Below are positions 24,301-31,179 of a stretch of DNA of 51,900 nucleotides, piece after piece. Numbering within the stretch: position 1 is the first letter of the stretch; each line of letters begins with the position of its first letter. Below the pieces are notes generated by a model. The model did not search any database and was not told the DNA's origin. It was given only the letters and a program-made list of their open reading frames with translations. Position numbers and translations under genes: made by a program. The stretch comes from Nemertoderma westbladi (taxonomy: Eukaryota; Xenacoelomorpha; Nemertodermatida; Nemertodermatidae): NCBI GenBank assembly GCA_032718475.1, contig JAUCBJ010003399.1, forward strand, positions 1 to 51,900, in the 5' to 3' direction.

Positions 24301-27300
24301 ACACAACTAGTTCAACTCACCGTGGTTGTTACCATGAAGCCGGAATTTTTCTATTTCGCCTTAAAATTTTTTTTATAAGCGTTTTAAAAAAGTGTCTTTT
24401 TCGAAATCGCACCATCCGTATCATTGCCATTCTTCACATTAGTCATAATTTTTTCATATCAATAGAAAGCTTGTGCTACAAGGATTCTAAACTCGATCAA
24501 CTCGATAAACTCGATGTAACTCTATCTGAATTTCGTTGAGAAACAGCTGAGATATAGGTGTTCAAAGATTTCAAGAATTATTGTTCGCTGCAGGCCATTT
24601 ATTCTATTTAATAAATACACAAAATTCTAGAACGTGTTATTTATTTGATGAGTTGGTAGAATCCTTGCAACGCAAGCTTTGTATTGATATGAAAAAATTA
24701 CGACTAATTTGAAGAATGGCAATGATACGGATGGTGCGATTTCGCAAAAGACACTTTTTTAAAACGCTTATAAAAAAATTTAAAGGCGAAATAGAAAATT
24801 CCGGTTTCATGGTAACAACCACGGTGAGTTGAACTAGTTGTGTTTCAAATTTCAAGCAATATGATACAGATTTGTAGAAAAATTTGGGGGGGTGTCCGAT
24901 GTCCGTGTCATCAGAAAATGACACTATATTACGGGTCATAGTGTACCACAGGAAGATAGTACCTCGGTAATATATATAAATGTGATATCACGTAATATTG
25001 AAATACATTAATTTTAATTATTTTCTAATACATTTACATGTTATTAGTCAATTCAATACAAATGGGCAATTAACATTCCATATTATTATTAATTTAATTT
25101 GTAATTTAATAAGCCATGATACTGCCACAAGGTACTGTACATACTAACATACAATGTAATGCAATGACAGTAAAATATATTTTTTATTTAATCACTACAC
25201 TCTAAAAAAAGTTTAATTGAAAGTAATAAAAGTAGTTCGTTATCAGTACAGAGAATTGGATGGCCACTGATGGGCACATTTTATAAATTGAATTTGTCAG
25301 TAAATCAGTGACTACATATATGTTTATTAAAAGGTATCAAAACATCAGGTATTTATTTTGCATATATATATTATTATTTTACATATCTTCGTTTATATAT
25401 TTATTAAATCTTTATTGCATTTCATCACTTAATTTCCATGTGCCCCACTGTCCCATTTTCTTCCATGTGCCCCACTGTCCCATTTTCCATCACTTAATTT
25501 CCACGTGCCCCACTGTCCCATTTTCCATCACTTAATTTCCACGTGCCCCACTGTCCCATTTTCCATCACTTAATTTCCATGTGCCCCACTGTCCCATTTT
25601 CCATCACTTAATTTCCACGTGCCCCACTGTCCCATTTTCTTCCATGTTCCCCACTGTCCCATTTTTCATCACTTAATTTCCATGTGCCCCACTGTCCCAT
25701 TTTCCATCACTTAATTTCCATGTGCCCCACTGTCCCATTTTCCATCACTTAATTTCCATGTGCCCCACTGTCCCATTTTCTTCCATGTGCCCCACTGTCC
25801 CATTTTTCATCACTTAATTTCCATGTGCCCCACTGTCCCATTTTCCATCACTTAATTTCCATGTGCCCCACTGTCCCATTTTCTTCCATGTTCCCCACTG
25901 TCCCATTTTTCATCACTTAATTTCCATGTGCCCCACTGTCCCATTTTCCATCACTTAATTTCCATGTGCCCCACTGTCCCATTTTCCATCACTTAATTTC
26001 CATGTGCCCCACTGTCCCATTTTCTTCCATGTGCCCCACTGTCCCATTTTTCATCACTTAATTTCCATGTGCCCCACTGTCCCATTTTCCATCACTTAAT
26101 TTCCATGTGCCCCACTGTCCCATTTTTCATCACTTAATTTCCATGTGCCCCACTGTCCCATTTTCCATCACTTAATTTCCATGTGCCCCACTGTCCCATT
26201 TTCTTCCATGTGCCCCACTGTCCCATTTTTCATCACTTAATTTCCATGTGCCCCACTGTCCCATTTTCCATCACTTAATTTCCATGTGCCCCACTGTCCC
26301 ATTTTCCATCACTTAATTTCCATGTGCCCCACTGTCCCATTTTTCATCACTTAATTTCCCTGTGCCCCACTGTCCCATTTCCCATCACTTAATTTCCATG
26401 TGCCCCACTGTCCCATTTTCCATCACTTAATTTCCATGTGCCCCACTGTCCCATTTTCCATCACTTAATTTCCATGTGCCCCACTGTCCCATTTTTCATC
26501 ACTTAATTTCCATGTGCCCCACTGTCCCATTTCCCATCACTTAATTTCCATGTGCCGCACTGTCCCATTTTCCATCACTTAATTTCCATGTGCCCCACTG
26601 TCCCATTTTCCATCACTTAATTTCCATGTGCCCCACTGTCCCATTTTCCCACTGTCGACTGTCCCACTTACATAATAATTTAATTTATTACAATATCCGA
26701 TATTTTTTGTAACGCCTATTATCCGTGTGTCCCGAATATAGATTACCGTCGACGTGGAGACCATCTACGAGATCGTAAGGAAGTTTCTCGATCGCTCCTC
26801 GATTTGGACCGGTTGTCTGTAGCAGCGGATGTTCATTCTGACTACAGTGGAAGTACCGCCAGTGATAGAAGTTCAACTTGTAAGTCAATACATATAAAGA
26901 TTGATTCCAGAAAGGTTTTTGACGAACTCTTGGTAAATAAATAGACTTAAACTGACAAAAAAATGTTCGGGGAACATTTTAGTACTTACTAGGAAAGATA
27001 ATGAAGTTTGGATATTTATTGTGGATGCAGAAGAATAGTAGATAATTATATTATTACAGGAGAACATTATAGGGAAGCTAAACCGCAAGTCGTTTTTGAT
27101 TGATTGACATTTTGATAAAATGGTTTTGTGATTTAGCTTTAGCAGATCCGGCTAATATTCCGTCTACATTAACGGATTCGAAGGCTAAGTTGCGATCGAA
27201 AACTACAACGAAAGACAGACGACCGCCTTTACCGCCGCTGATAACTCGTCCTCCGCCCGATATGAATTCCGGTGAGTTGCTATAAATACGGGATGTGTAT

Positions 27301-30300
27301 TACATTAATTTAGCTGTACTTAATGCCAATTACCTGGGAGTATTATAAGTCGCCCCTTGGTTGGTGTTGTAGTTGAATCCGCTGCGTTCAATTCACACAT
27401 TTTTTATGGAATAATTAAATAATTGGATGCAAAAAATAATTATTTTTAACCAGTAATATTTATTATTGTCATAAATAAATCTTAAAGATTTTACTTTTTC
27501 TCTGTTTTGCTTCATAAGTTTAGTTATGTAGAATTTTTTATTTCACAATGATAATTCTAAAAGTGTAGTTTGTGTCTTTATTGCTTTACTATAATAGTTG
27601 AACGACTTACCGAAAAGTATTAATAATTACAACATTATGTTTCATTTATAATTATTACTTAGAATCAACTTATTAACCGAATGAGATATAAATTAAAAAA
27701 AAAACGCTTTATTTCCCGTAGACGCTCCTCGCAGTCCCATGGTCTACCTGGACGTCCCAGACTCAGCGGGACGGAAACGCCACCAACTCGGGAGCACTGA
27801 GCAGGGCAGCAGCTTCGAGAGTTCGAGCAGCGACCCGCGAACCGACTCGACCAAGGAGTCGACGCCTTCGACAACGAGAGATAAACCGTGGTCGCGACCG
27901 AGTCCGGGAGTAGACGTACGTCCGGCACCGGACGGGGAATCCGACGTTCCGATGTCGCCTAGCGACCGCAAATCCGGCGTCCCACCCCTCGGCGCCGGAC
28001 AGATACGGCCGCTAAACGCCAAAATCGGTGAGTCGGGGAATCAGATGCGTAACTAACTGTGTAGATGAGTAACTGGATAGAGTGGATCCAGATAGAGTTA
28101 AGTTATTTGTGTTGTTTGTTTTAACGGTGGATTATTAAAATTAAAATTAAAAGTAAAAAGTCAATTTTCTTCGGCCGCTAGGCCAGGGATTACGCACAAA
28201 GTCTGACGACTTATTTCCAGTGCGGTGCGGTCCCCCCAGAACTTTACTCCCCAGAGGAAACTCTAGTACTCATTTAGCTACCACTGGATGTAAGGCAGAG
28301 AGAGATGCGCTGGTCCCTTTAAAGCATTCGTCCCGAAACTAAAACTGCCCTGGCCATGTGAGGATCGAACCAACGACCTACAGGAGATGTGAATTCAATG
28401 CAACCACTACACCAAGGTGGAACCTTGGAACTATTGCATTTCTCTTCAGTTCATGTTGCTGTGCATCTGCACCATTCTGTAAATCTGAAATAAAATTATA
28501 ATGCGTAGAATATTTGAAGGCCCTTTTGATATTCATTTTATTTCTTTTTTATGTTGCCCAGGTCAACAGTCGAAAGGACGAATTCAGATAGAGTTGAAAC
28601 ATTATCGGGGCACCTTGGAAATACACATTTACGGTGCCGAGGGAATTTCGAAGTCTATTGTGAATCCAAAAGAAGGTCCAGGTATGTTTAATGTGAACCC
28701 AAAAGAAGGTCCAGGTACGTTTAATGTGAACCCAAAAGAAGGTCCAGGTGTGTTTAATGTGAATACAAAAGAAGGTGCAGCCGGGGATGTCAAATATATT
28801 CTAAATCATAATATTTATTGTAAATAATCCACGAAGTTAAATTTATGTTTGGAATTTGCATACGGAACACGACTGGCAACTGTTAAGCTAATAACTTACT
28901 AGTTGTTCATATTAATTCACAAATCCTCCGCTTATTTCAATAACTGTTGAAATTTGAAATTAATCGAATTAACAATTGGATCGAACATATATTTTCCAAA
29001 TAATAATTTATTATTTGAGCTTCTGGTGATATATGATATGATTGCATTTATTGCTTTATTTACTTACGTTTATATATAATATTTACTTGCAGATACTTAT
29101 GTAAAACTCTACCTGATAGAGAAAGGAAAACGTTATGAGAAGAAACGAACTTCCGTCGAAAAGAAAACTGTATTTCCTTATTTTAATAAACTTATAAAAT
29201 ATCCCATGTACGAAGTTACAGGCCGTGATATTAGGGTTAGTTCAAAAAGATTATTACAGCTACAGTTCGACAATAGTTACAGTTGGATTAAAGTTCCAAG
29301 TTGAGTTACAACTTTGTTAGTCTTTGAGTAACATGGCAAAAGTAGAAATGACAGCATCTCTCTCCCTTTGATTATCAGTTACAGAACTGAAAAAACCCCA
29401 ACAATGGCGGAAATGTTTTGAAAATTAATTCACAAGAATTAAGTTTGTAGTTGATATTATTGTAACTTTTGTTGGGCACAGCTTCGCATTGTCGACACTC
29501 GACAATGACGTCCAGAGGGAGCGAACTGGTGACCTCCGGGTTGGAAGTCTGACACTCTACCCATTACGCTAGCGCTAGCTGTTCAGGTAAAAGGTAGACC
29601 TGGGGCCGTATTAATAAAAGTGAGCTATAGCACGTTCTACCTAGACCATCTATCTATCTAGCAAGATAGATGGTCACAATTAGACCGTCTATGTAGACGA
29701 TCTCACTTGGTATTAATAACAACTAGAACGTGTTAGGGTAGAACGTTCTACTTTGAGACTATCTAAGTAAGCACGCTATCTTGCTATAAGAGATAGGCTA
29801 GCAATATGCTACTTATGCTGACAGGGTTGTATTTCTATTTAAGAATAATTCCTATTTAATAAAACAACAAGAGAACGTTTTAATAAATTTTCTAAAATTT
29901 TTGTTATAATTGTAGAGAATGTATTACTTCATCATTTAAATGCCTTGTCTTACTTTACAATTATTTATAGGTATAGGCATTTATAGGCATTAATTGACCG
30001 GGCTAAAATGATAATGAAAGACATTTGACAGTGTATGTAATATTTAAGTAAATATCTATTGCCAAACAAACCGGCACCACTACTGTGCGTGTTAGGCACT
30101 ATAACAATGTTTTTGTAGTCATTTTGCGAAACAACCGTTGCTATGGTAACCGGAATTAAGTACGCTGAGCTGACCATTCGAAAGCTCATACTCGATATAG
30201 TGGGGGTGTGTTTTTCCCATGACAATAGGTTCGTTCGTTCTTACAATGAGACAAGTAACAACCCGTTGCTATGGTAACACGAATTCATAATATTGATCAT

Positions 30301-30975
30301 TCGAAAGCGGACACTCGATATAGTGTGTAAAAATAGTAATTACTAAATATAGTATCTGCTTGCTACCTAGTCAACTACAGAGTTGACTATATAAATGAGA
30401 CAGACTACCAACTACATCAACCTTTATTAATACCAATTTACCTGCTAGGTAGACCGTCTGGTTAGCAAGTAGTCGGTCTCACAAAATTTCAGGGTAGATC
30501 ATCTACATAGTCCGTTTATTTAATACCACGTAGACCGTATATGAAGACCGACTATCCCAAAAAGAGGGTAGACGGTCTACGTAGTTGGTTTTATTAATTC
30601 GGCCCCTGGAATTACGTCTTGATACCTTGTATATGTCCGCAATTTACGTCCTCCTGGCCTCACATCTGTCTCTAGTAATTATCATCATCTACAGCGACTG
30701 TGCTCAACGCTACTGTGTAACCGCTACTTTTTATAATATATTTTATATGATTGGCTTATTTATATTTTGTTCCTAAATAGGTGATGATGTTTGAAAGAAT
30801 ATCGAAGTTTAAACGACGATGTATCGGTGAAGTTTACATCTCACTAGTTGCTGATAATATCGATATCCGGCGTAAACCAATAGTAGATTGGTACACCTTG
30901 TTCACGCCTAGTAACCCCTACGATGACACCGTATCAGGAGATTCATTGGACGAAGGCGACGATAAACCCGCCTGA
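255..30975 (+). CDS. RIMS: RIM active-zone scaffold gene, 13 visible coding exons (5' end outside window)
   Basis: Coding exons placed at 255-371, 698-867, 1461-1561, 15131-15325, 21473-21657, 22060-22228, 22853-23072, 26742-26879, 27137-27271, 27722-28027, 28562-28681, 29093-29235 and 30781-30975. All have AG acceptors and GT donors, and intron phases agree from exon to exon. The product reads PDZ, Ser/Pro linker, C2A, PxxP linker, C2B, which is the RIM/UNC-10 order. Known role of the family: RIM organises the presynaptic active zone. The PDZ domain binds Ca2+ channels and ELKS, the linker PxxP binds RIM-BP, and C2B binds PI(4,5)P2 and liprin. About 730 residues are visible. The N-terminal Rab3/Munc13-binding region should lie upstream of the window. 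Two introns hold very large satellite arrays, and exon 698-867 has an apparent one-base frameshift. Family assignment is firm; the exact starts of the first exon and of exon 27137 are less so. Confidence 0.93.
527..591. repeat. Poly(G) tract facing poly(C) tract
   Basis: A G-run of about 32 bases (one T interruption) at 527-559 is followed seven bases later by C-runs at 567-591. The two can fold into a G:C hairpin or form G-quadruplex/i-motif structures. It lies in the RIM intron 372-697, where nothing else is evident. Exact run lengths may be affected by sequencing. Confidence 0.8.
698..867 (+). CDS. RIMS: RIM PDZ exon 1, with apparent one-base frameshift
   Basis: Begins after ACATTGCAG and ends at GCAG|GTTAGT. 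The first part reads SLILHQRFEDE then HIGFGLTVVVRRQGDR, the PDZ carboxylate-binding strand (GFGL) in the RIM style. The last part reads VTDVIKNSPAYTEGRIRAG, matching the RIM segment just before GDE(V/I)xEWxG, but in the +1 frame relative to the first part. The extra base lies in the AA at 809-810, just after GCC. With it, the first frame stops at 827-829. Length 170 is one base more than the phases of the neighbouring exons require. The domain assignment is firm. Whether the insertion is biological or a sequence error cannot be told here. Confidence 0.85.
908..1015. repeat. Three copies of a 38-bp direct repeat
   Basis: The unit contains CCGGTACACGGT and ATCAGTATTAGTATAAGT and is repeated nearly three times inside the RIM intron 868-1460. 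The rest of that intron shows nothing recognisable. Confidence 0.8.
1461..1561 (+). CDS. RIMS: RIM PDZ exon 2
   Basis: Acceptor CTTTTCGAAG at 1460; donor TGCAAA|GTTAGT at 1562. Two bases complete the Gly codon begun in the previous exon, giving RAGDEIVEWDGILLQ and then NEEVRRLIW, the GDE-EW-G core and alpha-B helix typical of the RIM PDZ. The exon ends phase 0 with TVQCK. The last 19 coding bases plus the donor form the first copy of a 33-bp repeat (three copies, 1543-1640) that leads into the large 36-bp array. Copies 2 and 3 offer further in-frame donors at 1595 and 1628. Confidence 0.92.
1543..1680 (+). repeat. 33-bp proto-repeats spanning the PDZ exon donor
   Basis: Three tandem copies starting AGAACAGTGCAATGCAAA or close variants, each followed by GTTAGT or GTTGGT, then a diverged unit (GAACGAGGGAATGCTATGC) and AAAGTTAGTTTAAAAAG. 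Copy 1 is half exon and half intron. The motif order is the same as in the 36-bp array that follows. Confidence 0.85.
1680..4285. repeat. 36-bp satellite-like array, block 1 (about 72 units)
   Basis: Near-perfect head-to-tail repeats of a 36-bp unit made of AGAACAATGCACTCTAAAG, then TTAGTATAAAAAGTCTC. Units differ mainly at GCAC/ACAC/GAAC and CAG/CCG/CAA positions. Because 36 is a multiple of three the array is open in several frames on both strands (dodecapeptide HSKVSIKSLRTM on plus). These open frames are a by-product of the repeat, not genes. It lies inside the RIM intron 1562-15130. Confidence 0.95.
4286..6179 (-). mobile_element. 5'-truncated LINE insertion in the array, copy 1
   Basis: Non-LTR retrotransposon on the minus strand. 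The reverse transcriptase is read from about 6178 down to 4475: a GDITAITNYRAIAIAS segment, DFTKAFDLVEW, GVRQGSVISPVLF and the catalytic SFADDMFLL. One in-frame TAG near 5786-5788 splits the frame into 130- and 436-codon parts, so the copy is probably dead. The element's 3' end is at low coordinates and ends in a TTAA-type simple repeat (4288-4304). The 5' end is cut off at 6179. No endonuclease domain is present. The subfamily is not resolved. Confidence 0.88.
6178..6357. repeat. 36-bp array, block 2 (5 units)
   Basis: Five units of the same 36-bp repeat between the two LINE copies. Together with one LINE copy they make up a 2070-bp tandemly duplicated segment. Confidence 0.95.
6358..8249 (-). 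mobile_element. LINE insertion copy 2, tandem duplicate of copy 1
   Basis: Same element, same truncation point, same in-frame TAG (7856-7858) and same TTAA-type tail as the copy exactly 2070 bp upstream. By eye there are about five substitutions and two small indels over 1.9 kb (for example G/C at 5592 versus 7662, and A/G near 6008 versus 8078). Shared breakpoints show duplication of one insertion rather than two insertions. FADD-type catalytic motif and GVRQGSVISPVLF are intact. Confidence 0.88.
8248..14815. repeat. 36-bp array, block 3 (about 180 units) with higher-order structure
   Basis: Continuation of the array, with more variants: 31-bp units lacking CAGAA (AGTCTGAACAATG), 37-bp units (CTCAAGAACAATG), TATAGAAAG, TTTGTATAAA and AAATTATTATAAAAATT types. 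The 37+36+36 combination repeats every 109 bp around 9100-9720. A segment at about 10950-12000 recurs 2510 bp downstream at about 13460-14510. Non-multiple-of-three units break the open frames seen in block 1. Confidence 0.93.
14815..14920. repeat. Degenerate right edge of the 36-bp array
   Basis: Diverged units: GAACGAAGGAATGCTCTGC followed by TAAGTTAGTATAA, then GTGTAAGTATAAAAATACAG and TGTAAAGTTAGTATAAA. The first closely resembles the diverged unit at the left edge (1640-1675), as expected if old units sit at both ends and young ones in the middle. Positions 14921-15130 show nothing else before the next exon. Confidence 0.8.
15131..15325 (+). CDS. RIMS: RIM Ser/Pro/Arg-rich linker exon between PDZ and C2A
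   Basis: 65 codons, phase 0 at both ends, from TGATTCGCAG to CCCCA|GTTAGT. It is GC-rich against AT-rich introns. The product is rich in S, R and P (SHWSRPSRSRRDHYP, then SSTPPRLSPRTQHK), like the low-complexity RIM linker, and joins VQCK of the PDZ exon to the C2A exon. A second frame is also open but does not fit the phases. The exon length, a multiple of three, would allow in-frame skipping. Confidence 0.82.
15326..15984. other. Intron start, no feature recognised
   Basis: AT-rich intronic sequence between the linker exon and the 46-bp array. I see no coding potential, RNA gene or clear repeat in it. Confidence 0.6.
15985..21110. repeat. 46-bp satellite-like array (about 110 units)
   Basis: Head-to-tail units built from GGTACCCGTAAGCTATACTC and ACTTACTTCGTGG, then (A/C)T(G/C)GCCCCACAGC. 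Variants differ at CTATACTC/CTAGACTC, GTGGATGG/GTGGCTCG/GTGGCTGG, and a KpnI-less form GGTATCCTTAAGC. Higher-order copies exist, for example a 596-bp shift between 17786-18041 and 18382-18637, and a degenerate block (20550-20640) repeated at 20790-20870. It lies in the RIM intron 15326-21472. The 69- and 86-codon open frames over it are artefacts of the period. Confidence 0.95.
21473..21657 (+). CDS. RIMS: RIM C2A exon 1
   Basis: Acceptor TTATTTTACAG, donor CGATT|GTGAGT, 61 codons plus two bases. It reads GRIELEIWHDTRSNLLVTI then DGRPPNPYAKVNLH, the first half of the RIM C2A beta-sandwich (RIM pattern GQLxxKxWYD ... DGRPRNPYVKxYF). RIM C2A domains generally lack the full set of Ca2+-binding aspartates, so this is expected to be a Ca2+-independent C2. 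Confidence 0.93.
22060..22228 (+). CDS. RIMS: RIM C2A exon 2
   Basis: No start-initiated open frame marks this exon, but it is open from acceptor TTCCCATAG (22059) to donor GGACAA|GTAAGA (22229). One base completes the codon left by the previous exon. It reads ETHVVNRTCDPVWDQRPFLF then ILEVSVCDRFDSRHNQCIGQ, matching the RIM segment KTxxKTLxPxWNQTFxYS ... LEITVWDxxxxxxxxFLGE. It ends phase 0, consistent with the next exon. Confidence 0.9.
22721..22746. repeat. Poly(C) tract
   Basis: CCCCACC followed by a run of about 15 C in the intron 100 bp upstream of the C2A exon 3. Apart from this, the intron 22229-22852 shows nothing I recognise. Confidence 0.7.
22853..23072 (+). CDS. RIMS: RIM C2A exon 3 and start of C2A-C2B linker
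   Basis: Acceptor TTGCTTGTAG, donor TTAGAG|GTAAAT, phase 0 to phase 1. TTITLADIDVSDTPYWYLL closes the C2A domain (RIM: EILIELxxxxLDDEPHWYxL). The remainder is basic and Ser-rich linker (RKEVFRFPQNRRRSKDD). Good splice signals and phases. Confidence 0.93.
23281..23792. repeat. 20-bp minisatellite (about 25 units)
   Basis: Unit GTAACTCCATGTATCCTGGG repeated with point variants (GTGTCC, GTAACC, CATATA) and two shortened units around CCTAGGTCATG, themselves about 155 bp apart (a higher-order copy). It lies in the RIM intron 23073-26741. Open frames over it are artefacts. Confidence 0.92.
24198..24947. mobile_element. Long inverted-repeat (foldback/MITE-like) element with poly(C)
   Basis: Two arms of roughly 280-300 bp in inverted orientation (24198-24480 and 24660-24947). 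Matching pieces include AATATAGTGTCATTTTCTG on the left and its complement CAGAAAATGACACTATATT on the right, and CAACTCACCGTGGTTGTTAC against GTAACAACCACGGTGAGTTG. A poly(C) run (24242-24260) sits in the left arm and a short G-run in the right arm. No coding region is seen. Related elements are at 51099-51722 and as a fragment at 34070-34150. Confidence 0.8.
25425..26660. repeat. 38-bp pyrimidine-rich minisatellite (about 32 units)
   Basis: Unit CATCACTTAATTTCCATGTG then CCCCACTGTCCCATTTTC, with interspersed short units lacking the CATCACTTAA part (TTCTTCCATGTGCCCCAC). The plus strand is strongly C/T-rich. It ends about 80 bp before the acceptor of the next RIM exon (26742). Confidence 0.93.
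26742..26879 (+). CDS. RIMS: RIM linker exon between C2A and C2B (a)
   Basis: Acceptor CCGAATATAG, donor AACTT|GTAAGT, phase 1 to 1. Product DYRRRGDHLRDRKEVSRSLL, then LDRLSVAADVHSDYSGSTAS: charged then Ser-rich. Vertebrate and fly RIMs have a comparable Arg/Ser-rich linker (SDxSDYEVDDG-like). Supported by splice signals, phase and composition rather than by a domain. Confidence 0.83.
27137..27271 (+). CDS. RIMS: RIM linker exon with PxxP motif (b)
   Basis: Acceptor TGTGATTTAG at 27136 (an alternative AG, nine bases downstream, would give 27146 in the same phase); donor TTCCG|GTGAGT; phase 1 to 1. It contains RRPPLPPLITRPPP, an RxxPxxP-type SH3 ligand between the two C2 domains. RIMs carry their RIM-BP-binding PxxP motif in this position, so this is the likely RIM-BP site. 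Confidence 0.85.
27722..28027 (+). CDS. RIMS: RIM linker exon before C2B (c)
   Basis: Acceptor TATTTCCCGTAG, donor AAATCG|GTGAGT, 101 codons, phase 1 to 1. Markedly GC-rich. It encodes a Ser/Pro/Asp-rich disordered stretch (SSSSDPRTDSTKESTPSTTR) ending PPLGAGQIRPLNAKI, which resembles the RIM piece LGPGQLVGRQTLATP just before C2B. The antisense frame is also open but has no matching exon phases. Confidence 0.88.
28175..28425 (-). mobile_element. tRNA-derived SINE
   Basis: Minus strand. An A-box-like TGGTGTAGTGGTTG (complement of 28401-28414) and a B-box-like GGTTCGATCCT (complement of 28361-28371) are spaced as in a tRNA, followed by a body containing GGTACTAAAT-like and poly-pyrimidine parts. 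A second copy of the body, without the tRNA head, lies at 32465-32620, which is what shows it to be a repeat rather than a tRNA gene. In the RIM intron 28028-28561. Confidence 0.72.
28562..28681 (+). CDS. RIMS: RIM C2B exon 1
   Basis: Acceptor ATGTTGCCCAG, phase 1 start. GRIQIELKHYRGTLEIHIYG is the first C2B strand pair (RIM: GDIQIGMEDKKGQLEVEVIRA). It ends KSIVNPKEGP at donor CCAG|GTATGT (28682). The last 22 coding bases and the donor belong to a 33-bp unit present four times. Donors GTACGT (28715) and GTGTGT (28748) would add 11 or 22 residues in frame. Confidence 0.92.
28659..28790 (+). repeat. 33-bp repeat x4 spanning the C2B exon donor
   Basis: Four tandem units (about 28659, 28692, 28725, 28758), each holding CAAAAGAAGGTCCAGGT or a variant; the fourth has GGTGCAGCC and no donor. 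The first three carry GT donors exactly 33 bp apart. Confidence 0.92.
29093..29235 (+). CDS. RIMS: RIM C2B exon 2
   Basis: Acceptor TTTACTTGCAG, donor ATTAGG|GTTAGT, phase 1 to 0. It reads DTYVKLYLIEKGKRYEKKRT then SVEKKTVFPYFNKLI, matching RIM C2B (APYVKVYLLENG...KKKTRIARKTLDPLYQQ). The Lys/Arg cluster (KGKRYEKKR) is the region that binds acidic phospholipid in this family. Confidence 0.93.
29490..29595 (-). mobile_element. tRNA-like SINE head
   Basis: Minus strand sequence with an A-box-like TAATGGGTAGAGTGTC and a B-box-like CCAGTTCGCTCCC at tRNA spacing (29517-29575). No CCA end or full cloverleaf could be assigned, so it is called a SINE remnant rather than a tRNA gene. In the last RIM intron. 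Confidence 0.5.
29599..30609. mobile_element. Non-coding element with terminal inverted repeats (MITE-like)
   Basis: About 21-bp imperfect terminal inverted repeats: CCTGGGGCCGTATTAATAAA at the left and the complement of TTTTATTAATTCGGCCCCTG at the right. The interior has many short palindromic AGACGGTCTACGTAG-like motifs near both ends and two copies of CCGTTGCTATGGTAAC (about 30130 and 30260). No transposase is seen. In the last RIM intron. Confidence 0.75.
30781..30975 (+). CDS. RIMS: RIM C2B exon 3 and C-terminus
   Basis: Acceptor TTCCTAAATAG, phase 0. It begins VMMFERISKFKRRCIGEVYI and continues to VDWYTLFTPS, matching the end of RIM C2B (LQVIVWGDYGRMDHKCFMGVAQI ... GWYKLFPPSS). A short acidic tail DSLDEGDDKPA follows, then TGA at 30973-30975. 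No canonical AATAAA is evident just downstream; an ATTAAA lies near 31363. Confidence 0.94.
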   Translation: MMMFERISKFKRRCIGEVYISLVADNIDIRRKPIVDWYTLFTPSNPYDDTVSGDSLDEGDDKPA

Positions 30976-31179
30976 TTGGCTAATATCTCAGAGGCCTTCT
31001 TCAGCTTCAAATGGTCCCCTGTTTGACATATTTTCTCCCAGTTTCATGGTGCTAATTCAACGTGTCACAGCAACACAATCTCGTTTCACATCATTTAGAA
31101 AATTTCAATTGTGTCAAAACAATCAATCATTCTTAAATATGGATTATACTGATAAATCTCAGTATTTAGAGGTCGACTA

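Noticed and set aside
27744-28022. Antisense open frame of 92 codons opposite the RIM linker exon
   Set aside because: Shadow of a GC-rich real exon whose sense frame fits phases on both sides.
28350-28425. tRNA genes at the A/B-box matches (also 29517-29575 and 45628-45680)
   Set aside because: No complete cloverleaf or acceptor stem, and for one family a second copy of the linked body exists, so SINE-derived is the better reading.
28682-28827. Coding continuation of C2B exon 1 to the stop at 28827
   Set aside because: It breaks the C2B domain, whose next strand is in exon 29093 in matching phase; kept only as a possible alternative donor region.
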